From UBA8437 sp003445035 (GTDB taxonomy: Bacteria > Planctomycetota > Planctomycetia > Planctomycetales > Planctomycetaceae): a DNA stretch of 12,731 bases. Positions 1-6,572 of the stretch are shown piece by piece; positions within the stretch are counted from its first letter, which is position 1; every line of letters begins with the position of its first letter. The stretch spans positions 1-12,731 of the forward strand of contig CALCHI010000191.1 in NCBI GenBank assembly GCA_937901285.1, in the 5' to 3' direction. The notes under the pieces were generated by a model that saw nothing but the letters and a program-made list of their open reading frames with translations, searched no databases and had not been told where the DNA came from. A program made the translations under genes and the position numbers.

Positions 1-1553
1 GAACGGACGCTCATCTGGAACTCGCCGGCTTGCCGAACAGGCATGCCGTCGGACTGGACCTGCCAGCCTGCGGTCATCAGCAGCCGGATTGCGGGCGTGA
101 GTTGAGCGATCGAGATGTCGAGTTGTCGCTGTCCTCGCCGGTGTTCGTCGATGCGTTCGAATCCGGCATCGGCGAGTTCTTTCCAGGCGGCCGATTCTCG
201 CGTCGTGTCGCGACGGGCACAGCGGTGCTGGTCCTTGAGCACGATGGCAGATTGGCTGTTGTGAGCCGACAACAGTGTGCCGGCGTAATTGAAATGGAGC
301 GTTGCGGCGAGCCGTTCACGGTTCCACCGCCGACCTCTCGGAACGGTCAGCGACAGTACGGGGTCGGGCGTGACGTCGATGGTTTCCAACGCGAGAGGTT
401 CGGGCAGGTCGAGATCGGGCAAGTCCGGAAGTTCGAGCAACTTTCCGATCAGTTCCTTCTCGTCGCCATCGGGCACGGAAAATGGCAGGTCGCCGATCAG
501 CAGGCGGCTCCAGGCGGCCGCCACCTCGCCGTTGTGGCGATGGGCGGTGGAATTGGTGAAATAGAACCCGCCGGCCAGCACCAGCCGAGTGTCGGCCAGG
601 TCACACTCCTCCTCGGCCCGGTGAAACCGACCGGTCAACCTCCAAAGAGACGCATCGGAATCGTGGTCCAATGCGAGTCGAAAGTCCCAGGCCGGTCCGT
701 CATCCCAGTGAAGGCGAAGTTCATCGGGACCATCGGGGTCAAGAAATACGAGCCGTTGCGTCTCACACAGGCGGGGAATCAGCATTGCGGCCAGAGCGTC
801 GGGAACTCGGTATCGAAATGTCGACGGGCCAGCCGCAGTGGCGCGGGTTCCGTTGGATGATTCGGTGGGGATTCCCCCAGACAAGAGGGTCAGAAACTCA
901 CGGTCATCCGATTCAGCGATGGCGTCCACCCGCCCGCCTCGAATTCTCAGAGGTTTCCATTTGCCCCACTGGCCATTGGCTCGTCGCTGTCGCTGGGAGG
1001 TCTGCAGGATGATCTGGTTCTCGGCCCGGCTCTGGGCCATGTCGATTTCGTAGACGATATCTCGTTCGGATTCCTGTTCGACTGATCCGCGTTCGAGGGC
1101 GTCTCCCAGGTTACTCAGGCGGGTCTCCCAGGTCCGTCGGCCACTGGTTCGGGAGAGAAAATCTGCGAAGTCGTCGTCGTCGTCGGCCATGTCTTCCAGC
1201 AACGGTCCTCGATGGTTACCGGTGCCGCGAGCGGCGTCACTGGTGAACGGGGGGACGTAGTCGGGGGTCGTGGTTCCGGCGAGGTAACCGTCTCGATCTA
1301 CGACCAGGATGGCGGCCCAGATATGGCGGCAAGTTGCCGTGCGGTCGTCTTTTCGTGAGCAACTGCAGCAGAGTTGAAGCCCGTCGTCGGAATGAGACAA
1401 TTCGGCTTCGAACTCTGTGTCGTCCTGGATCACCGCCGTGAAAGTCGTCGGAGTGACCTCAGTCACCGTGATCAATTCGGCTTTCAAAAACTCGGAACCA
1501 CGGAAACGGATGTCGCCGCGGAACCGGTCCTTGAAGTACTCGGACAGGCTCAC
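1..1553 (-). CDS. SWIM zinc-finger / SNF2-helicase-associated protein, N-terminal part (runs off left edge)
   Basis: The minus-strand frame is open from a GTG at 1553 to the left edge, about 517 codons with no stop, so the C-terminus is missing. The protein begins VSLSEYFKDRFRGDIRFRG. A SWIM zinc-finger pattern lies at residues 63-77 (C63-x-C65-x9-C75-x-H77), followed by an acidic run (MADDDDDFADF). The last visible segment (LTPAIRLLMTAGWQVQSDG, then VRQAGEFQ) resembles the region that precedes the ATPase core in bacterial SNF2/SWI2 proteins. In that family the helicase motor follows, so it should lie beyond the window. The GTG was chosen because GGGAGAG sits just upstream and the frame has a stop 54 nt further upstream. 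The gene is divergent from the FG-GAP gene at 1690 across a 136-bp gap. Role inferred: ATP-dependent remodelling of DNA or nucleoprotein in the cytoplasm. The SWIM motif is clear; the SNF2 assignment is likely but unproven here. Confidence 0.72.
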   Translation of the reverse strand, partial: MSLSEYFKDRFRGDIRFRGSEFLKAELITVTEVTPTTFTAVIQDDTEFEAELSHSDDGLQLCCSCSRKDDRTATCRHIWAAILVVDRDGYLAGTTTPDYVPPFTSDAARGTGNHRGPLLEDMADDDDDFADFLSRTSGRRTWETRLSNLGDALERGSVEQESERDIVYEIDMAQSRAENQIILQTSQRQRRANGQWGKWKPLRIRGGRVDAIAESDDREFLTLLSGGIPTESSNGTRATAAGPSTFRYRVPDALAAMLIPRLCETQRLVFLDPDGPDELRLHWDDGPAWDFRLALDHDSDASLWRLTGRFHRAEEECDLADTRLVLAGGFYFTNSTAHRHNGEVAAAWSRLLIGDLPFSVPDGDEKELIGKLLELPDLPDLDLPEPLALETIDVTPDPVLSLTVPRGRRWNRERLAATLHFNYAGTLLSAHNSQSAIVLKDQHRCARRDTTRESAAWKELADAGFERIDEHRRGQRQLDISIAQLTPAIRLLMTAGWQVQSDGMPVRQAGEFQMSVR

Positions 1554-1689
1554 CGATCTCTCCCGCTGGGTCGCAATCCATCGCTCGCCGTGGACGGGCG
1601 AAACCCCCGTTTTATGTCACTTGACGGACGGATTCAAGCGAGGTGTTTCGTGTGTTGATTCCCCTTGGTGACCGTGATGCAGGCGACGT

Positions 1690-4224
1690 ATGATTGTGGG
1701 GGGACGGAAGCCGGATGCTCCGTTGTGGAATGGACGGGCTTTGAGAACGAGCGTGAACGACTTCAGATCGAACAATGGCGGGCGGCGGCGGCCGCTGGCT
1801 GTCATCGGCGTGGTGATGGTGCTGGCAATCGCCGGGGGTGTCGCGGTGTGGACCACTGCTGGAAGAAGCGTTGGACAAGGCGGCCACTCGAGCGGTGGTG
1901 ACGTGGCTGTCGAGGATCCGCCGATCGACAATGGGAAACTGGCACTGTCGGATTCTGAGGCCAAGTACCTGCAGGACGCGGAACATCTCGGCGGCTTCGT
2001 GCTGGGAGATCTCACGTTGCCGCAAATGGGGGCCGCTATCAGTGACGGCGACGACGAGCGTCTGGCGAGTTTCCTGTCGACGGACTTCGTGGGTGAAGTG
2101 TTCCCGTCGGAGTCGGGGACGGCGGCGTTGCTCGAGGTGGCCGACGTGCGGACATGGCGGACGCCTCGTGACAAGACAAGGGAGGTCGACAGTCGGGAAT
2201 TTGTCACACAGGTGATGGCCTGGCGGAGCGAGTTCACCAGGCTCGATTCGGCATCGATGAAGGTGATGCTGATGAGGCCCGAATCTCACGGGAAATTTGA
2301 CGGTCCCTGGGTGGGTACGTTGAAGTTGCGACTGACCGGGGCACACTCCGATGGCCAGATTGTTGAACGCGAGGTGAGGTTTCGGTGTCGGCTGAAATTT
2401 TTGACCGAGGATCAGCCTGATCGCAGCGGGTGGTTGGCCGGATGCGTGGCCTACGAGGCCCGTCTCAGCCAGGCCCGTGAGCATCTGCTTGAGGAGATGC
2501 AGGCGGAGACGGGGATCGACGTCTCGTCGCTGCACGACAACTGGAAGCGGACGGACAAGACCAACCTTCCGTTCCTGACCGGAGGGACGTACCTGGTCGA
2601 CTACGACCGTGACGGCCGTGTCGACATTCTGGTCACCGACCTGAAGGGACTGACTCTTTACAACGGGCGGGATGGCGGCCGGTTCGTGAATGTGACGTTG
2701 GCCGCCGGGTTGCCACCACTGTCACCACCCGGTGAGCCGCCTCCGCTGGGCGCCGTCTTTGCCGACTTCGACAATGACGGGTTCCCCGACCTGGTGTTGG
2801 GGTCGCGATTGTATCACAACGTCGCCGGGACACGGTTTGACCTGCTTGCCTTCGGCCGTGACACGTCGTTGAAACTGCCTCGAGACGCCTCGCAGTTTTC
2901 GGTGGCCGATTACGATCGTGACGGCAACATCGATCTGTACGTGGTCGGGTTGTCCGAGGGGTCGCCGGAGGGCCAGCCGTGGATTGGTCAGGCACGGGGC
3001 AGTTATCACCAACTGTGGAAGAACAAGGGGGGCTGGCAGTTCGACGAGGTGGCCGAAGCGAGCGGGACACGGGGGCGGGGGGGGCCAACGTTTGCCGCCA
3101 CCTGGCTGGACGCCAACGGTGATGGCTGGCCGGACCTGATGACGTCGTGTGAGACTGGTAAGAACGACTATCTCATCAATCAGAAAGACGGAACATTCCG
3201 AGAGGGGCAGTTGCCCGACATTTACGGTGGTTTCTCGATGGGCATCACCGCCGGGGATATCGACAACGACGGTCGCTCCGATGTCTATGTTGCCAACATG
3301 TATTCGAAGGCGGGGGAGCGGATCGTCGACAATCTTCGGCAGGGGGTTTATCCCGAGGATGTCGACGCCCAGATGCGGGATTTCGTGTCCGGCAACGAAT
3401 TGTATCGTAGCCTCGGCGAGGGGAAGTTCGAACGGATCGGGCAGTCGACCGGGGTGGCCGATGTCGGGTGGGCCTACGGCCCCGGCTTCGTCGATCTCGA
3501 CAACGACGGCTGGCTCGATCTCTATGCGCCGGTCGGGTTCCAGAGCGTGACACCCGAAAGGCCCGATGGGTGACGGTGCGTCTGGCTGGCTGTCGTGTCA
3601 CAGCCTTTCAACAGCAGTGCCCAGGTGCCGTGCCTCCGCGATCTGGACAAAGCCAATGGAGAATTCTGGGTCTCGAATCCCTGGAGTTTTTCGGCCAGTG
3701 GGGAGAATCTGAGTGCCTACGAGCGAAACGGTGTTTTCCTGAATGACCGCCAGGGCGGATTCCACAACATCTCTCATGCCAGTGGTGCTGACAATCCCGG
3801 CGACGGCCGCAGCGCGGTCTCGTGGGATATCACCGGTGACGGCATGCCCGAACTGTTCATTCGGCAGGCCGGTGGCGGTGCGCTGGTGGTTTACCGCAAC
3901 CGTTTTCCCCGGGCTCACTACCTTCAGTTGAGTCTCCGCGGCACGCGGAGCAATAGCCTGGGTGTGGGGGCTCGTGTCGAGTGCGAGGTTGGCGGCATGG
4001 TGATCCGCCGATCGCTGTTTCCGGTGGTCAATTTCCTGTCGCAGTCACCGGCACTGTTGCACCTGGGCCTGGGCGAAGCGGCCGTGGTGGATCGGCTGAC
4101 GATCCACTGGCCCTCCGGAGAGGTGCAGCGGTTCGAACAGGTGGCGGCTGACCGACACCTGCGGATCACCGAGGGCCGCGATCAAGTGCAGACGCTCTTG
4201 GTACGGTCACGGCCGGCCCAGTAA
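1690..4224 (+). CDS. Membrane-anchored CRTAC1-type FG-GAP/VCBS + ASPIC/UnbV protein with in-frame UGA (probable selenoprotein)
   Basis: This is read as one gene of 844 residues in which codon 628 (TGA, 3571-3573) is not a stop. The N-terminus has a basic stretch (GRRRP) and one hydrophobic helix at about residues 35-54, so the bulk is predicted outside the cytoplasm. Calcium-type DxDxDG loops of FG-GAP/VCBS blades start near residues 304, 359, 407, 474, 523 and 602, with a degenerate one (DITGDG) near 713. The C-terminus (about 755-820) is an ASPIC/UnbV domain: NSLGVGARVE, FLSQSPALLHLGLG, then WPSGEVQRF. The residues after the TGA (RCVWLAVVSQP) fit the W..VV segment that, from memory, follows the last repeat in this family. 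G/C-ending codons continue on both sides. ATG 1690 is the first start after an in-frame TGA; GTG 1753 is an alternative, and neither has a strong RBS. The gene converges with the one ending at 4229. Alternative reading: a single nonsense mutation in a pseudogene. Confidence 0.78.
3571..3573 (+). other. In-frame TGA, probable selenocysteine codon (Sec628)
   Basis: The TGA is flanked by ...TPERPDG and RCVWLAVVSQP... in one frame, so the product would carry a Sec-x-Cys pair (U628, C630), with another Cys at 648. No indel is needed to join the two halves. TGA is a normal stop in neighbouring genes (6569-6571 and 12158-12160), which argues against a genome-wide UGA-to-Trp code. U-x-C and U-x-x-C pairs are known redox motifs in other selenoproteins; a redox role here is inference. 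Confidence 0.66.
3574..3610 (+). promoter_or_regulatory. Candidate bacterial SECIS hairpin downstream of the in-frame TGA
   Basis: A perfect 6-bp stem, GGCTGT (3588-3593) with ACAGCC (3600-3605), closes a 6-nt loop CGTGTC (3594-3599). After a 2x2 internal loop, TGG (3583-3585) pairs with TCA (3608-3610). The apical loop starts 20 nt after the TGA, has G at its second position and contains GU. This agrees with the known bacterial SECIS pattern, in which the hairpin lies within the coding region just after UGA and has a G in the first two loop positions for SelB binding. Pairing was worked out by eye; no folding energy was calculated. Confidence 0.6.
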
Positions 4225-4243
4225 TTCTTTAGGCGGCCGGTTG
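4210..4243. terminator. Possible hairpin between convergent gene ends
   Basis: CCGGCC (4213-4218) pairs with GGCCGG (4235-4240), extendable by two G-T pairs and one C-G pair, around a 16-nt loop that holds the stop codons of both convergent genes. There is no real T-tract on either side, so it may only slow polymerase or mark a shared 3' boundary. Weak call. Confidence 0.25.
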
Positions 4244-5221
4244 CGGACGCTGGCGACCCATGTTGGCACATGTCAGTCCCAACAGCAGGCAGAGGCACCC
4301 GCTGCCGAACAAGAACCAGAACATGAAGCTGTAAACGTGCCCGGGGATAGCGAACTTGAACTCGTCATCAATGAAAATGGCCTGGGCGATGAGGCCGTAG
4401 ATCAGGCTGTTTAGCAGCGCGCTGGCAATGACAGCGGATCCGATGCCTTTGAGGGCCTTGGCGGTGGGACTCATTGCCAGTGGCCAGACAGCCGCGCCGA
4501 GCCCGATGACAAGCCAGGCCACAAAATTGGGGATCATCAGCTTGAAGTCGTCTCTCAGGTCGATGGGTTGCACCGCCATGGCGACACGGGCGTGGAGGCC
4601 TCCGGCCAGAAATCCGGCGGCTCCGGTCAAAATGGCACAAGCAACCGGGGCGGCCAGCAGGTGCAGGATGGATCGGCGGCGAATTCCCTCGGCCAAGCCG
4701 ATGCCCGCACCAAGCGGAATTCCCAGCAGCAACAGGTAGACCGCCACCCGGTTTCTGCGAGGCGAGATCTCCTTCTGGGACCGCTTGGCCTCCTCTTTCA
4801 TCTGGGCCATCACCTGTTGGGGATCGGGGCTGGTTCCCACGGGCCCGGAACCGATTACATCATCGGCTCCGAGCAGAATGTTGAAGGTTGACTGTTTGGC
4901 AGGAACACCCATCACCGCCATGATCACTTCGAACCCGTGCAGGGTGAATTCCGAGTCCAGTTGGCCTTCTCCGGGCATGCCTGAAGGTGCCAGCGGCGTG
5001 GCTTCCCGCACGAAGTCCGACTGGACGGTCCATCCCGCCCAAGCACCAACCAGGCCCAGGACGACGAACATCACGGTGATGGACAGCTTGGCGGCGGTGG
5101 AGGGTGCGTGTTCGTCGGCCACGGCCGGTGCGGCCGCTTGAGCCGGTTCAGGTTCGGTTGCCACAGGCTCCGACTGGGGAAGTTCGTCTGGTTCAGGCGT
5201 GGTGGCTGGCGTGTCGTTCAT
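4229..5221 (-). CDS. Six-TM membrane protein of unknown function with Pro/Glu-rich N-terminus
   Basis: The protein has 330 residues and I do not recognise the family. Residues 1-44 are hydrophilic and rich in Pro, Glu and Ala. Hydrophobic segments lie at about 45-65, 158-178, 186-208, 229-250, 256-284 and 298-319. Between the first and second is a loop of about 90 residues containing LHGFEVIMAVMGVP and a charged stretch (MKEEAKRSQKEISPRRNR). No catalytic motif is visible. I chose the ATG at 5221 because the longer GTG start at 5308 would add 29 residues of low-complexity, non-membrane sequence with no RBS; the ATG itself has only a weak purine stretch. It lies 100 bp downstream of the TPR gene on the same strand and probably belongs to the same transcript. 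It ends 4 bp from the oppositely oriented ASPIC/UnbV gene. A membrane partner for the anchored TPR and FG-GAP proteins is a guess from position only. Confidence 0.8.
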   Translation of the reverse strand: MNDTPATTPEPDELPQSEPVATEPEPAQAAAPAVADEHAPSTAAKLSITVMFVVLGLVGAWAGWTVQSDFVREATPLAPSGMPGEGQLDSEFTLHGFEVIMAVMGVPAKQSTFNILLGADDVIGSGPVGTSPDPQQVMAQMKEEAKRSQKEISPRRNRVAVYLLLLGIPLGAGIGLAEGIRRRSILHLLAAPVACAILTGAAGFLAGGLHARVAMAVQPIDLRDDFKLMIPNFVAWLVIGLGAAVWPLAMSPTAKALKGIGSAVIASALLNSLIYGLIAQAIFIDDEFKFAIPGHVYSFMFWFLFGSGCLCLLLGLTCANMGRQRPQPAA

Positions 5222-5321
5222 GTGTCGTCCCGAAGATGGAGCCGTGTGCCCTTGGCACGACGAGAAAGCGGCAATGCGAATGCGTCCCGGAGAGTCTACC
5301 ACAGTCACGGTCGTGAAGGAG

Positions 5322-6572
5322 TCAAGGTACGGGTTGCCGATCGATTTGCGGCAAGCGACGACAGGCCGCCGCTGCCCGGCGCCACATCGAGGCCAGGTCA
5401 GGTTTCCCGAGCGCGTCGCAGAGTTCCGCGAGCCGGTCTCTCACCTCGGCGTTGTCCGGCGCCCGGTTGGCCTCGAGGTTTTTCTCGGTCAACTCCTGCT
5501 TCAGTTTCTGTGACGTGTCGTGTCGAGCCATTTCCTGCTTGTACTTGTCGGGTTGTCCCAGCCGTTGCCAGGCCTGGGCAAGTTGGTAGCGGCAGGCTGT
5601 GTCGTGGGGGTCCTTTGAGAGGAGTGTCGTCAACGGCACGATCACGGCCTCGGTCTGCTGTTGGTCGATGGCCATGTCGACCTGCAGTAGTACGGCGACA
5701 CGTTCGTGGGGATCCCGGCCCAGTGCCTGTTTCAGTAGTGCCCGAGCCTTCTCGGTGTTGCCCAGGCCGCGGTGACAATCGGCCTTCAATGCGAGAACGA
5801 GTGCGTGGTCCGGGTCAGCCGTGTCGAGGATCTTGAGTGCGTCGGTGAGATTGTTCTGGCCGATCAACGAGCGGCCGAGGTTTCGCAGGACTTCCTGGTG
5901 AACCTCGGCTGGAATCGATTCTGAGGGATCGAGTGCCAGTGCCTTGCGGTAGTTTTCCACGGCTAACTGGAAATCCTCAAAGTCGAAGGCCATGTGGCCG
6001 ATCAACGCGTGGGCCAGATAGTCGCCGGGTTCGATTTCGATCAGCTTGTTCAGGTGGGCCATGGCCGTGTCGAACGCGCCGAGATTGTAGAAGATCTGGC
6101 CCAGCCAGCGATGTGCGTCGGCGGAATTGGGGTTGTCCTTGAGCAGTTCCTGGAACTGAGCGGCGGCCAATGGGAGTTGTTCGAGCAGAAAGAGGCATTC
6201 CCCGGTCAACTCGAGAGCCGGCTTGCGGAGTTCGCCGGTTGGCTCCACCATTTCGAATGACCGCATGGCGCCGCCGGGGCGTCCCCGCCGCAATTGGTAG
6301 GCACCTCGCAACAACGCCACGTGAGAATCAAACTCCGGGTGGTTCTCGAGTGTTTCGATACCCTTGAGCACGGTGTCGTGGTCATGGATTGCGACGGCTG
6401 CGAGGCTGTCACGAAAGACCTGGTGGGGATCGGTGGTGTACATGAACCACCCGGCAGCCCCGGCAGCCACGACCGAGGCCACGGCCAGGGAGATTCTCCA
6501 GGTGCGACCACGGCTGTCAGCAGTTGATCGGCCCGGTGTGGCGGCCGCTGACGGGGGTGAGGAGAGGGTCAT
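5322..6572 (-). CDS. Membrane-anchored TPR protein
   Basis: The protein has 416 residues. A short basic cytoplasmic tail (RGRTWR) precedes one TM helix at about 26-44, so the body should lie outside the cytoplasm. Tetratricopeptide-like helix pairs run from about 85 to 345. Clear repeats include ADAHRWLGQIFYNLGAFDTA (from about 151), then LAHALIGHMAFDFEDFQLAV ending in ALALDP (to about 216), and ALKADCHRGLGNTEKARALL (261-280). The C-terminal 60 residues are charged, with a last helix pair (VRDRLAELCDALGKPDLASM). TPR domains are protein-binding scaffolds; no enzyme motif is seen. The ATG overlaps the stop of the upstream FG-GAP gene (ATGA, 6569-6572), which indicates translational coupling and suggests the two products act together at matched levels. 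The partner is unknown, but the coupled beta-propeller is the obvious candidate. Confidence 0.9.
   Translation of the reverse strand: MTLSSPPSAAATPGRSTADSRGRTWRISLAVASVVAAGAAGWFMYTTDPHQVFRDSLAAVAIHDHDTVLKGIETLENHPEFDSHVALLRGAYQLRRGRPGGAMRSFEMVEPTGELRKPALELTGECLFLLEQLPLAAAQFQELLKDNPNSADAHRWLGQIFYNLGAFDTAMAHLNKLIEIEPGDYLAHALIGHMAFDFEDFQLAVENYRKALALDPSESIPAEVHQEVLRNLGRSLIGQNNLTDALKILDTADPDHALVLALKADCHRGLGNTEKARALLKQALGRDPHERVAVLLQVDMAIDQQQTEAVIVPLTTLLSKDPHDTACRYQLAQAWQRLGQPDKYKQEMARHDTSQKLKQELTEKNLEANRAPDNAEVRDRLAELCDALGKPDLASMWRRAAAACRRLPQIDRQPVP

Noticed and set aside
30..860. Plus-strand 276-residue open frame
   Set aside because: It shadows the minus-strand SWIM/SNF2-type gene, which has a zinc-finger motif and better codon use.
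1166..1190. GTC repeat run as a microsatellite or regulatory repeat
   Set aside because: It encodes the Asp run of the SWIM/SNF2-type protein and is too short to be notable.
1594..1613. Short hairpin ACGGG/CCCGT followed by TTTT as a terminator
   Set aside because: The stem has only 5 bp and no gene ends before it on the plus strand; it lies in the leader of the divergent minus-strand gene.
1621..1650. TTGACG as a -35 box for the gene at 1690
   Set aside because: No acceptable -10 hexamer is found 16-18 nt downstream.
3560..3600. Frameshift as the cause of the split gene
   Set aside because: The frames on both sides of the TGA are identical, so no indel is needed; only the TGA interrupts.
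3595..4224. Separate gene starting at GTG 3595
   Set aside because: It is in the same frame as the upstream gene, lacks a signal peptide and RBS, and starts inside a conserved segment; the 21 bases between TGA and this GTG are also coding-like. It is the C-terminal half of the gene at 1690.
5108..5836. Plus-strand 242-residue open frame rich in Arg, Pro and Gly
   Set aside because: It is antisense to the TPR gene and its leader; the composition is typical of a shadow frame in GC-rich DNA.
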